Assembly: GCF_016583825.1 (NCBI RefSeq)
Contig: NZ_NRRV01000011.1
Span: 1 to 64,000, forward strand
Direction: 5' to 3'
Length of the DNA: 64,000 nt
Origin: Thiohalocapsa halophila
Lineage (GTDB): Bacteria; Pseudomonadota; Gammaproteobacteria; Chromatiales; Chromatiaceae
The position numbers and the translations under genes were made by a program. Below the pieces are notes generated by a model. It was not told where the DNA came from. It made no database searches and worked only from the letters and a program-made list of their open reading frames with translations. The stretch's first letter is position 1, and every line of letters starts with the position of its first letter. Of the stretch, positions 1 to 8,129 are shown piece after piece.

Positions 1-24
1 CTGGGGGCTGGGGGCGCCCACAAT

Positions 25-220
25 AAGGGGACGGTGTATCTAATTATGTTAATGCCCGATGCGATGGGGTTGTACATGAGATGTCTGGCACGCTCCGCGA
101 CAAAATAAGTATACTGTCACCTTAAAAATAGATTCGAGCTCGCGGCTCCACCCGCCAATTACGGGGCGGTAACCATAATGCCTAACAGGGATAGGTATAC
201 CGTCCCCATAATTGGTTGCT
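25..220. repeat. degenerate GGGGACGGTATAC-type repeats
   Basis: Several partial copies of one motif in both orientations: GGGGACGGTGTATCTAATTA near 28, AAGTATACTGTC near 109, GGGGCGGTAACCATAAT near 156 and GTATACCGTCCCC near 196. A further copy (GGGGACGGTAACCATAATT) lies at 24856-24877. Motifs of this kind often flank REP-associated tyrosine transposase (Y1_Tnp) genes in gammaproteobacteria. No such gene is visible here, so this is probably a remnant. Confidence 0.5.
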
Positions 221-362
221 GCGGCTGTCGTCGTGAGCTGTGTCGTCCCCTGAAGGCAGAGGCGTGTTGCCGCTACAGAATCCTGGCCTGTGGTGCCCCT
301 TGGGAGGGGCTTGGCAAACCCAATCTGAGTGGGTCTTTGGCACGTCCGACGGAGAAATGAGC

Positions 363-863
363 ATGGCTGGCGATACTGGTGAGAAGCGGGGCTTCGGGCA
401 GCGGGGGGAGATCCTGGTGGCGATCCAGTTCGCGCTGATGATCGGCTTTGCGCTGCTGCCGGTGTGGCAGCCGTTCATGGGCGCCGATGCCATGGACGCG
501 AGCGGCGCCCTGCGCGGCTGGCTCGCGGCGCCCTTCGCCGTCCTCGCGTTGATCTTCGGCGCCTTCGGCTCGGTGCACATCCGCGATTATCTGACGCCGC
601 TGCCCTATCCGGTGGACCACAATCAGCTGGTGCAGCACGGGGTCTACGCCATGGTTCGCCACCCGCTGTATGCCAGCCTGCTCTTCGCCGGCGCCGCCTG
701 GACCGTCTTCAACTTGAGCCTGTCGCATCTGCTCGGGCTGGTCGTGGCGTTCTTGTTCTTCAACTACAAGGCCGGCAAAGAAGAAGCTTGGCTCACCGAG
801 CGGCACCCGGAATACAGCGACTACGCCCAGCGGGTGAAAAAGTTCATACCCTTCGTGTATTAA
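363..863 (+). CDS. isoprenylcysteine carboxyl methyltransferase-like membrane protein
   Basis: A 166-residue integral membrane protein of the ICMT/phospholipid methyltransferase family. Such proteins transfer a methyl group from SAM at the membrane; the substrate here is unknown. Hydrophobic stretches fall around residues 15-30, 45-65 and 105-135. The C-terminal SAM-binding region has the expected MVRHPLYASLL motif (RHP), KAGKEEAWL and the tail YAQRVKKFIPFVY. The ATG at 363 is chosen because GGAG at 351-354 sits 8 bases upstream; the ATG at 357 would be too close. It stands alone between repeats and the divergent-function ATP-grasp gene. Confidence 0.75.
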   Translation: MAGDTGEKRGFGQRGEILVAIQFALMIGFALLPVWQPFMGADAMDASGALRGWLAAPFAVLALIFGAFGSVHIRDYLTPLPYPVDHNQLVQHGVYAMVRHPLYASLLFAGAAWTVFNLSLSHLLGLVVAFLFFNYKAGKEEAWLTERHPEYSDYAQRVKKFIPFVY

Positions 864-869
864 AAAAAG

Positions 870-900
870 GCCGATCGATTGGCGTTTCCCGTACGGGCCG
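870..900. repeat. dispersed GATCG-GTTTCCCGT hairpin repeat, copy 1
   Basis: The sequence CCGATCGATTGGCGTTTCCCGTACGGG recurs in variant form at about 50795-50822 and 56384-56420. All three share a small palindrome around TGATCGG followed by TTTCCCGT and a GC-rich run. It lies directly after the methyltransferase stop codon, so a terminator-like role is possible. Confidence 0.4.
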
Positions 901-1097
901 GGACGGCCGGCGGATTTTGCCAAGGTAAGCCCATTTATCGGTCTCTCCCTTGAAGGCGCATCCTTAGGAGGCGTAGGCGAGGGCTGCAGACGGCGGCGCT
1001 CGGCGAGCGAGCCGGACACTCGCTCTTCCCACCTCGCACTTCACCCTTCAAACTTCACCCCTACTTCCCCGATGCGCCGGCCCGGCCGCGAGCGCCC

Positions 1098-3710
1098 ATG
1101 TCCGCCACGAGCCCCCTCGCCCAGCTGGACGACGTCCGCCTGGAGGACGCCTATGTGCCGGCGCCCGGCAGCTGCGACGAGATGCGCGCCGCCGACGGCG
1201 GCCTACGCCCGCACTGGCAGTACCTGATCGACACCCTGCGCCAGCTCGGGCGCGGCGGCATCGAGACCCGCTGGCGCGAGGCACACCGACTGATCCGCGA
1301 CAACGGCGTCACCTACAACCTGCACGGCGACCCGCGCGGCATGTCCCGCCCCTGGGAGCTGGACCCGCTGCCGCTGCTGCTGCGCGGCGAGGAATGGGCG
1401 GAGCTGGAGCGCGGGCTGATCCAGCGCGCAGAGCTGCTGAACGCCGTGCTGCTGGACCTCTACGGCCCGCGCCGACTCATCACCCAGGGCCTGCTGCCGC
1501 CAGAGCTGGTGGACGGCTATCCCGGCTACCTGCTGCCCTGCCACGGCATCGGCGTCGCCGGCGAGCGCCCCCTGGTGTTCTACGGTGCAGATCTGACCCG
1601 CGATACGCACGGCCACTGGCGCGTCATCGGCGACCGCACCCAGACGCCCTCCGGCGCCGGCTATGCGCTGGAAAATCGGGTGGTGCTCTCGCGGGTCATG
1701 CCGAGCCTCTTCCGCGACAGCCACGTACATCGCCTCGCCGGCTTCTTCCGCGGCCTGCGCCGGGCCATGAACCGTCTAGCACCGGGCGATGCCCCACAGG
1801 CGCGGGTCGCGCTCATGACCCCGGGGCCGGCGAACGCCGCCTACTTCGAGCACGCCTATCTCGCCAACTACCTGGGCTACACCCTGGTGCAGGGGGCGGA
1901 CCTGTCGGTGCGCGACGGCGCGCTCTGGCTGCGTACCCTGGGCCGGCTGGAGCGCATCGACGCGGTGCTGCGGCGGGTGGACGACTGCTTCTGCGACCCG
2001 CTGGAGCTGCGCGAGGACAGCATGCTCGGCGTGCCGGGGATGGTGCAGGCGGTACGCACCGGCAACCTGACCGTCGCCAATGCGCTGGGCAGCGGCGTGC
2101 TGGAGCACCCGGGGCTGATGGCCTTTCTGCCGGAGCTCTGCCGCCAGCTGCTGGGCGAGGACCTGCTGCTGCCGCACCTGGATACCTGGTGGTGCGGGCG
2201 CCCGCAGGACCGCGAATATGTCCTGGCCAACCTGGATACGCTGGTCATCAAGCCCGCCGGCGGGCGCACTGACGACCCCGTAAACGGCGGCCCCGGGCAA
2301 CGGGTGCTGTTCGGGCGCAATCTGGGCCGCGACGCCCGCGCCAGGCTGGTGGCGCAGATCCAGGCGGAGCCCCACCGCTTCGTCGCCCAGGAGGAGGTCA
2401 AGCCGTCCACGGCACCGGTGTACGTGGATGGGCGCATCGAGCCGCGGCCCTTCGTGCTGCGCAGCTTCTCGGTGGCCGAAGACGACGGCTATGCCGTCAT
2501 GCCGGGCGGTCTGAGCCGCGTCGCCCTGTCCAAGGACACGCCCATGGTGTCGAGCCAGCTCGGCGGCCTCGGCAAGGACACCTGGGTGCTGGCCACCGAG
2601 CCCGAGCGCGAAGAAAGCCTGCTCGGACTGCAAGACACCCAGAGCCCGGCGGTGGTGCGCGAGAGCGACGTCTCCTCCCGCGTCGCCGACAATCTGTTCT
2701 GGATCGGGCGCTACGCCGAGCGCGCCGAGGGCCTGGTGCGCCTGCTGCGGGTCACGGCCATCAACCTCACCGCCCGCAGCAGCTTCACACCGGAAGAGCA
2801 GGGCATCGGCTGCCTCGGCACCCTGCTGGAGGCCCTGAACGAGCAGTGCCACGGCAATGTGCCCCTGCCCACCGGCGCCGAGCCCGCCGCCCTGGCGGCG
2901 CCGACGCCGGAGCTGCTGTCGCTCATCACCGACCTCGAGCGCGTCGGCGCCCTGCCGCAGACGCTCCAGGCCCTAGGGCAAGCGGCATGGTCGGTGCGCG
3001 AGCGGCTCTCCAGCGACACCTGGCGGGTCATCAACGACATCGAGCGCCACCTGCGCCGGCTCACCGGCCAGCCGCCGCGGACTCTGAACGCCGCCCTGGA
3101 CGTGCTGGACCCGCTGGTGACCTCTCTGGTGGCCTTCTCGGCGCTGACGCAGGAGAACATGACCCACAACGAGGGCTGGCATTTCCTTGAGGCCGGGCGG
3201 CGGCTGGAGCGCGGCCTGAACCTCGCCGCCCTGCTGCGCTCCACCCTGGTGACGGTCATCCCGGCACCGGAGGAAGGGCTGGTGGTGGAGGCCATCCTCG
3301 GCGTCACCGACAGCCTGATCACTTACCGGCGCCGCTATCAGGCGGGCACCCGGGTCGGGGCCCTGCTGGACCTGGTGGTGCAGGACGAGGCCAACCCGCG
3401 CTCGCTGGCCTACCAGATCTTGCGCCTCTCGGCGCTGGTGGAGGACATGCCGCAGGACCCCATGGGCCCGGTGCGCACCGCCGCGCAAAAGGGCATGCTG
3501 CGGCTGCTGACGGAGCTGCGGCTCGCGGGGCTGGACCAGCTCGCCCAGCCGGATGCCGACGGCAGGCGCCGGGGTGCGCTGGCGGACTTCCTCACCGCGC
3601 AAGAGGCGGGTATGGCAGCGGTCTCGGATGCGCTGACGGCGCAGTACTTCCGCCATGAGGAGCACCCGCATCACATGATCGAGCATCGTTTAAGCGCGGT
3701 GCGACGCTGA
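1098..3710 (+). CDS. circularly permuted ATP-grasp / alpha-E fusion protein
   Basis: An 870-residue fusion. Residues about 80-490 match the circularly permuted ATP-grasp family (DUF404/DUF407), with motifs such as GARVALMTPGP-like strands, VIKPAGGRTDDPV and RPFVLRSFSV. Residues about 530-860 match the alpha-helical alpha-E domain (DUF403), with DNLFWIGRYAERAEGLVRLL. In many bacteria these are two adjacent genes; here they are fused. The family is predicted to act as an amide-bond-forming ligase for an unknown peptide product. The next gene, a transglutaminase-like protein, starts 2 bases after this stop, as is typical of this gene pair. The start is weakly supported, with only GCGAG upstream. 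Confidence 0.9.
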   Translation: MSATSPLAQLDDVRLEDAYVPAPGSCDEMRAADGGLRPHWQYLIDTLRQLGRGGIETRWREAHRLIRDNGVTYNLHGDPRGMSRPWELDPLPLLLRGEEWAELERGLIQRAELLNAVLLDLYGPRRLITQGLLPPELVDGYPGYLLPCHGIGVAGERPLVFYGADLTRDTHGHWRVIGDRTQTPSGAGYALENRVVLSRVMPSLFRDSHVHRLAGFFRGLRRAMNRLAPGDAPQARVALMTPGPANAAYFEHAYLANYLGYTLVQGADLSVRDGALWLRTLGRLERIDAVLRRVDDCFCDPLELREDSMLGVPGMVQAVRTGNLTVANALGSGVLEHPGLMAFLPELCRQLLGEDLLLPHLDTWWCGRPQDREYVLANLDTLVIKPAGGRTDDPVNGGPGQRVLFGRNLGRDARARLVAQIQAEPHRFVAQEEVKPSTAPVYVDGRIEPRPFVLRSFSVAEDDGYAVMPGGLSRVALSKDTPMVSSQLGGLGKDTWVLATEPEREESLLGLQDTQSPAVVRESDVSSRVADNLFWIGRYAERAEGLVRLLRVTAINLTARSSFTPEEQGIGCLGTLLEALNEQCHGNVPLPTGAEPAALAAPTPELLSLITDLERVGALPQTLQALGQAAWSVRERLSSDTWRVINDIERHLRRLTGQPPRTLNAALDVLDPLVTSLVAFSALTQENMTHNEGWHFLEAGRRLERGLNLAALLRSTLVTVIPAPEEGLVVEAILGVTDSLITYRRRYQAGTRVGALLDLVVQDEANPRSLAYQILRLSALVEDMPQDPMGPVRTAAQKGMLRLLTELRLAGLDQLAQPDADGRRRGALADFLTAQEAGMAAVSDALTAQYFRHEEHPHHMIEHRLSAVRR

Positions 3711-3712
3711 TC

Positions 3713-4705
3713 ATGCGCTTTCGCGTCAGCCACACCACCCACTACGGCTATGGCAGCCCGGTGTCGCTCTGTCACAGCATCTCGCACCTCAAGCCCCGGC
3801 AGACCCCGCACCAGCACTGCCCGAAGAGCCAGGTACGGGTCACGCCCTGGCCGTCGGTGTCGCGCGAGCACACCGACCTCTTCGGCAACCGCGTCCAGTA
3901 TTTCTCCATCCAGCAGTCGCACGCGGCGCTGGAGGTGAGCGCCGTCAGCGAGGTGGCGGTCACCGCCCCGCCCGAGCCGGACGCCGCGGCCTCGCCGCCC
4001 TGGGAGCAGGTGCGCACGCGCCTGCGCGAGGCACGCGAGCCCGAGACCATCAATGCCCGCATGTTCACGCTGCCCTCCCCGGCCATCCCGGCCCGGGCCG
4101 AGGCGCTGGAGTATGCGCTGGTCTCCTTCACGCCGGGGCGCCCGGTGCTGGCGGCGGCCCGGGAGCTGATGGCCCGCATCTACGCCGAGCTTGAATACGA
4201 CCCCGCCGCCACCGGCGTCGCCACGCCGCTGGCCGAGGTGCTGTCCCAGCGCCGCGGCGTCTGCCAGGACTTCGCGCACGTCGGCATCGCCTGTCTGCGG
4301 GCGTTGGGCCTCGCCGCCCGCTACGTGAGCGGCTACCTGGAGACCCTGCCGCCGCCCGGCCAGCCGAAGCTGCGCGGCGCCGACGCCTCCCACGCCTGGT
4401 ACGCCCTCTACCTGCCGCTCAGCGTGAGCACCGCCGCCGGCACAGGCCCAGCCACGGGCGCCAAGGCGACAGCAGCCGCGCACGACCCAAGCCACCGATC
4501 TGCCGCGGACACCACCGCGAGCGCCCAAGCCTCCACCGGCGTCTGGATCGACTATGACCCCACCAACGACTGCCTGCTCGGCGAGCAGCACATCACCACC
4601 GCCGTCGGCCGCGACTACGGCGACGTCACCCCAGTGCGCGGCGTCTTCTACGGCGGCGGCGAGCACCAGCTGAGCGTCGCCGTGGATGTGGATCGGCTAG
4701 ACTGA
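3713..4705 (+). CDS. transglutaminase-like cysteine peptidase family protein
   Basis: A 330-residue protein of the bacterial transglutaminase-like family. The N-terminal beta domain begins MRFRVSHTTHYGYGSPV. The catalytic triad appears as Cys184 in RRGVCQDFAHV, His227 in DASHAWYALY and Asp280 in VWIDYDPTND. The catalytic His and Asp are separated by about 35 residues rich in Ala, Thr, Ser and His, which looks like a low-complexity loop inserted into the core fold. It is almost certainly co-transcribed with the upstream ATP-grasp/alpha-E gene, since only 2 bases separate them. Family members are thought to cleave or transfer amide-linked groups made by that ligase; the substrate is unknown. 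Confidence 0.88.
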   Translation: MRFRVSHTTHYGYGSPVSLCHSISHLKPRQTPHQHCPKSQVRVTPWPSVSREHTDLFGNRVQYFSIQQSHAALEVSAVSEVAVTAPPEPDAAASPPWEQVRTRLREAREPETINARMFTLPSPAIPARAEALEYALVSFTPGRPVLAAARELMARIYAELEYDPAATGVATPLAEVLSQRRGVCQDFAHVGIACLRALGLAARYVSGYLETLPPPGQPKLRGADASHAWYALYLPLSVSTAAGTGPATGAKATAAAHDPSHRSAADTTASAQASTGVWIDYDPTNDCLLGEQHITTAVGRDYGDVTPVRGVFYGGGEHQLSVAVDVDRLD

Positions 4706-5025
4706 GGCGACGACGGATGCGCCCGCCCGGCGTCGGTCGGGCCGACGTCAGGAGGCCCGACAGTCAGGCGCTTGCAGCGAGCGCCGTGTAGGGCTTCTTG
4801 CCGCAGCCCGACCTCCGGTGCTGACGGACCAACCGCTTGAGCGCGCCTGAGGGTGAGCGCATAGTTCGGCCTGCCCTTGGGTCGACGTGCTCGGGAGCAC
4901 CGGCTGCGCAGCAGTGCGCCGCCTGTCGCGGCAAGGATGCCGCTCCCACAGCCGGAAGTCGTTGGGCGCGACCATGATCGGGCCAAGCGATAAGGCCCCC
5001 ACGAACCACCGCAACGGAGTCACAC
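4706..5025. other. intergenic region with two repeat remnants
   Basis: No convincing gene. It holds an inverted copy of a dispersed repeat at 4724-4770 (other copies at 18999-19042 and 55611-55652). It also holds a single half of the GTGGGAGCGGC REP family at 4926-4949, ending GCCGCTCCCAC. The last bases (GGAGT at about 5016) form the ribosome binding site of mtnC. Confidence 0.6.
4724..4770. repeat. dispersed palindromic repeat (CCTCCTGGCGTCGG family), inverted copy
   Basis: On the minus strand it reads CTGTCGGGCCTCCTGACGTC followed by GGCCCGACCGACGCCGGG. The inner GGCGTCGG/CCGACGCC pair can fold. Two further copies lie at 18999-19042 and 55611-55652, all intergenic and close to gene ends. 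Confidence 0.55.
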
Positions 5026-5703
5026 ATGCTATCGGTCGACGCCGTCGTCCTGGACATCGAGGGCACCACCACGTCCGTCGCGTTCGCCACCGACGTGCTC
5101 TACCCCTATGCCCGGGAGCGCCTGCCGAACTATGTCCGCCAGCACCGGGACGAGCCGGAGGTGGGCGCAATCCTGGACGAGGCCCGGGAAGCCGGCGGCG
5201 TCTTCAACGACGAGGCGGTGGTGGTGCGCATGTGCCACTGGATGGAGCGCGACCAGAAGGTCACGCCGCTCAAGGCGCTCCAGGGGCTCATCTGGGAGGA
5301 GGGCTATCGCACCGGCGAGCTGGTGAGCCACCTGTATCCGGACGTAGCGCCGGCGCTCGCGGCCTGGCATGCGCGGGGCCTCGCGCTCTACATCTACTCG
5401 TCGGGCTCGGTGCACGCCCAAAAGCTGATTTACGGCCATACCCTCGCCGGCGACCTGACGCCGCTGCTCTCCGGTTACTTCGATACGCACGTCGGCCACA
5501 AGCGCGAAGTGGCCTCCTACCGCCGCATCGCCGAGGCCATCGGCATGCTGCCCGGGCGCATCCTATTCCTCTCCGACGTGCGCGAGGAGCTGGACGCCGC
5601 CCGCGAGGCCGGTTGGCAGACCATCTGGGTGGTGCGCGAGGGCGTGCCGCGACTGGCCGCCGCCCACCGCCGGGTGACCCGCTTCGACCAGATCCCGCTT
5701 TGA
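5026..5703 (+). CDS. mtnC: acireductone synthase (enolase-phosphatase E1)
   Basis: A 225-residue HAD-superfamily enzyme of the methionine salvage pathway. It converts 2,3-diketo-5-methylthiopentyl-1-phosphate to the acireductone in two steps, enolisation and dephosphorylation, in the cytoplasm. HAD motif I is VVLDIEGTTTS (nucleophile Asp10). Motif II is IYSSGSVHAQKL, motif III contains GHKREVASY, and motif IV is ILFLSDVREELDAA. Length is normal for the family. GGAG about 9 bases upstream supports the ATG. No other mtn gene is adjacent, so it is an orphan of the pathway in this window. Confidence 0.95.
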   Translation: MLSVDAVVLDIEGTTTSVAFATDVLYPYARERLPNYVRQHRDEPEVGAILDEAREAGGVFNDEAVVVRMCHWMERDQKVTPLKALQGLIWEEGYRTGELVSHLYPDVAPALAAWHARGLALYIYSSGSVHAQKLIYGHTLAGDLTPLLSGYFDTHVGHKREVASYRRIAEAIGMLPGRILFLSDVREELDAAREAGWQTIWVVREGVPRLAAAHRRVTRFDQIPL

Positions 5704-5738
5704 GGACAGCCGCCGCTGCCGGCGGTGATCGCAAGCAC

Positions 5739-5834
5739 GTAGGGTGGACGAGCGCCAGCGAAGTCCACCCGGGGCGGTAGGGGGCGCAGGGGGCCGCACA
5801 GCACTCGGTGGACTGCGCTTCGCTTGTCCACCCT
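5739..5834. repeat. GTAGGGTGGAC REP doublet, copy A
   Basis: Two inverted half-elements: GTAGGGTGGACGAGCG-CAGCGAAGTCCACC on the left and GGTGGACTGCGCTTCGCTTGTCCACCCT on the right. Each half is itself an imperfect palindrome (GTGGAC with GTCCAC). Copies B and C lie at 36404-36483 and 50735-50909. The arrangement matches a REPIN (paired REP sequences in inverted orientation). Confidence 0.75.
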
Positions 5835-5835
5835 C

Positions 5836-5938
5836 CCGTCCGCCGCCGCAGCCACACGCGACAACGGCCATCGAGACCTGGCCTACCCCCCGTCCGCCGC
5901 CGCAGCCACACGCGACAACGGCCATCGAGACCTGGCCT
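5836..5938. repeat. 54-bp direct tandem duplication
   Basis: The block beginning CCGTCCGCCGCCGCAGCCAC and ending GAGACCTGGCCT occurs at 5836-5884 and again at 5890-5938, identical apart from the junction. It directly abuts the right end of the REP doublet. It looks like a recent replication-slippage or recombination event. Confidence 0.8.
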
Positions 5939-6042
5939 TGTTGTTCGTGTCGCGTTCGTGCGGTATTCGGTTGGGGCAATGATCAAGGAGGCGTCCTTGC
6001 CTCCTTGGTGGTCGCCGTGTCCAGGGCGGCCCGCCGCCGCAG

Positions 6043-6717
6043 TTACAGCGCCTTCTTGCAGAAGTACCAGTCGCTGCACTCGTAGCCCTCGTCCATGCGG
6101 GCTTCGGCCTGCTCTGCGGTCGCAGGCGGCGGCACGATGACCTTGTCGCCGGGCTGCCAGCCCTCGGGCGTGGCAACGCCGTTGGCGTCCGAGGTCTGGA
6201 GCGCCTTCACCAGCCGCACGAACTCATCGATGGAGCGGCCGTTGGTCATGGGGTAGTAGACCATCGCCCGCAGCACGCCCTCGGGGTCGATGACGAAGGT
6301 GGCTCGCACCGCCGAGGTGTCGCTGGCGCCGGGCTGGATCATGCCGTAGGCCTTGGCAACGGTCATGGACAAATCGGCGATGATCGGGAAGCCGATGTCG
6401 ACGCCGAACTTCTCCTTGATGTTCCGCTCCCAGGCGATGTGCGAATAGTGGCTGTCGATGGAGAGGCCGAGCAGCTCGCAGTCCAGCGCCTGGAAGTCCG
6501 CGTGGCGCTTGGCGAAGGCGATGAACTCCGTGGTGCACACCGGCGTGAAGTCCGCCGGGTGGGAGAACAGCACCAGCCACTTGCCGCGGTAGTCCTCGAG
6601 CGTCTTACGCCCGTGCGTGGTCGGCGCGTCGAAGGCCGGTGCCGGCTCGTTCAAGCGCGGCATGGGCGAGGTGGACTGGGGGGCAGCCTGGGGGACCGAT
6701 TGGGTCGTGTCTTGCAT
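6043..6717 (-). CDS. peroxiredoxin (AhpC/TSA family, Prx6-like)
   Basis: A 224-residue peroxiredoxin that reduces hydrogen peroxide and organic peroxides. The peroxidatic cysteine is Cys61 in SHPADFTPVCTTE, the Prx6-type active-site motif. The C-terminal domain includes the conserved GWQPGDKVIVPPP. The protein ends in YECSDWYFCKKAL, where two further cysteines could act in resolution. The ATG at 6717 is preferred over the longer open frame because GGAGAC lies 7 bases upstream on the minus strand. It is monocistronic; its upstream region (about 6780-6890) is AT-rich compared with the surroundings and likely holds the promoter. Confidence 0.93.
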   Translation of the reverse strand: MQDTTQSVPQAAPQSTSPMPRLNEPAPAFDAPTTHGRKTLEDYRGKWLVLFSHPADFTPVCTTEFIAFAKRHADFQALDCELLGLSIDSHYSHIAWERNIKEKFGVDIGFPIIADLSMTVAKAYGMIQPGASDTSAVRATFVIDPEGVLRAMVYYPMTNGRSIDEFVRLVKALQTSDANGVATPEGWQPGDKVIVPPPATAEQAEARMDEGYECSDWYFCKKAL

Positions 6718-6900
6718 CTGCGTGTCTCCGATTGCGGAAGGTTTGGGTTGCACCCGTCGTCGCCGGGTTGAGCAATACGGTAAGGCCCCTGAATCCGTGG
6801 AGGAAATCGTTTGGCATGATAGCTGCCATCGGTCAAACCAATTGAGAATAGTCAAGCAATTGCTTTAACCAATCAAAAAGCTCGGAGACGAGCGCGCCCA

Positions 6901-6948
6901 ATGCCGATGCCGATGCCGATGCCGATGCCGATGCCGATGCCGATGCCG
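6901..6948. repeat. hexanucleotide microsatellite (ATGCCG)8
   Basis: Eight perfect copies of ATGCCG, starting right after CGCGCCCA. The array lies ten bases beyond the stop codon of the XpaC-like gene, so a change in copy number would not alter that protein. In other frames it reads as Met-Pro or Gly-Ile repeats, which I regard as non-coding. Confidence 0.9.
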
Positions 6949-6958
6949 ACAGAGTGTG

Positions 6959-7864
6959 CTAGAGGATGCCCTCGCGCTCCAGCTGCCGGGTCAGCACCTC
7001 GATCTGCACGTCGAGGTCCTCGACGTCGCGCTCCAGCAGCACTTGGTGCTGCTCCCGGAAGGCGGCCTCCACGGTCTCCAGCGCGTGGCGGAAGCGTTGC
7101 TCCAGATCCGGTGTGGCCACCTCGCCATGGGTGCTCGCATAGCCCTCCACCACGCGCTGCACGCCGTCCAGGTAGACGTTCAGAAACTTCCGCGCCCGCC
7201 ACAGATCCCGCGGGTCGTCCTGCACGCGCCCCAGGATCTGCCGAGCCAGCATGGCGATGCTGGTGAGCCGTCGATCCAGCTCCGGCTGGCGGATGTTGCG
7301 GCTCGCCTGCTCGATGGCGGCGATGGACCCGGCGGCACGGCGCAGGGACTCGCTGCCGTAGCGGCCCAAGCCCTGCGGCCGGCGCCGCAGAAAGGCGAAG
7401 TCCAAGCCATAGACCAGATGGAAGCCGAGCAGGGTCACCAGCGCGAAGGCGGCGCCGATGGCCGGGTGATGGCCGACACCGAGCCAGGCCGTCACCCCGC
7501 TGCCTAGTGCCATGAGCCCAGCGCCTGCGGTCTTCGGCGACCAGCGCTGCCACCAGGCACCGGCACCGGGCCCGGCCGCGGCGCCGTCGAGCCCGCGGCG
7601 AGCCAGCAGCGCCCCGCCGAGCAGCAGGCCATAGCCGAGCACATCGCCCACCAGCAGCCCGAGCTGCCCGCGGATCAGCGCGATCAGCGCAGCGGCCGCC
7701 GCCGGCAGCGGCAACAGGAAGAGCGGCCACTCGGGGGCGGTGGCTCCATCCCCTGCGGCCGCCTCGGGCTCCTCCGTGGCCTGTGCGTTGATCCATCGCC
7801 ATAACGCCGCCACCAATGCGGCGGCGATGGCGATGACAATGAGCAGGAGCAGGAGTCGCTTCAT
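6959..7864 (-). CDS. XpaC-family membrane protein (5-bromo-4-chloroindolyl phosphate hydrolysis family)
   Basis: A 301-residue protein with an N-terminal hydrophobic segment (MKRLLLLLIVIAIAAALVAA). Further membrane segments fall at about 45-70 and 75-90, and around 115-160. A cytoplasmic C-terminal part has the pattern ELDRRLTSIAMLARQI and ends DLDVQIEVLTRQLEREGIL, typical of the XpaC family. In other bacteria XpaC-like proteins are often next to toxic-anion-resistance (TelA) genes; no telA is present here. GAGGA lies 7 bases upstream of the ATG. It is probably co-transcribed with the 43-residue gene that ends 10 bases upstream. Confidence 0.75.
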   Translation of the reverse strand: MKRLLLLLIVIAIAAALVAALWRWINAQATEEPEAAAGDGATAPEWPLFLLPLPAAAAALIALIRGQLGLLVGDVLGYGLLLGGALLARRGLDGAAAGPGAGAWWQRWSPKTAGAGLMALGSGVTAWLGVGHHPAIGAAFALVTLLGFHLVYGLDFAFLRRRPQGLGRYGSESLRRAAGSIAAIEQASRNIRQPELDRRLTSIAMLARQILGRVQDDPRDLWRARKFLNVYLDGVQRVVEGYASTHGEVATPDLEQRFRHALETVEAAFREQHQVLLERDVEDLDVQIEVLTRQLEREGIL

Positions 7865-7874
7865 GACAACGTCC

Positions 7875-8006
7875 TCAGCGCACCAGCGTGGTCGCCGAGG
7901 CGGCCGCCACCGCGCTGCACGACGTCAGCAGCGCCTGCGAGGAGGCGACACCGATGCCCACCACCAACAGCACAATGCCGATGAGGCGGCGCTGGCGCTC
8001 CGACAT
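7875..8006 (-). CDS. 43-residue single-pass membrane peptide
   Basis: A short open frame translating to MSERQRRLIGIVLLVVGIGV and then ASSQALLTSCSAVAAASATT plus LVR. It has a positively charged N terminus followed by a hydrophobic stretch at residues 8-20 and an Ala/Ser-rich tail with one cysteine. GGGGAG lies 7 bases before the ATG, a strong ribosome binding site. It ends 10 bases before the XpaC-like start, so the two probably form an operon. It could be a small membrane partner or a weak lipoprotein, but it lacks a clear lipobox. I do not recognise a family. Confidence 0.55.
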   Translation of the reverse strand: MSERQRRLIGIVLLVVGIGVASSQALLTSCSAVAAASATTLVR

Positions 8007-8129
8007 GGCAGATCTCCCCTATCAATGGCGCCGATGGATGCCCCGGCCGCCGGCAGCGCCATCAGCGACGACACCGCGGCAAAGGGACAGTATCGCGCGG
8101 AAGCACGCCGATCCGCGAGCACCACGGCC

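Noticed and set aside
6873-7802. Minus-strand frame ending in Gly-Ile repeats from the hexanucleotide array
   Set aside because: Overlaps the XpaC-like gene in another frame, is Arg/Ala-rich and has no ribosome binding site.
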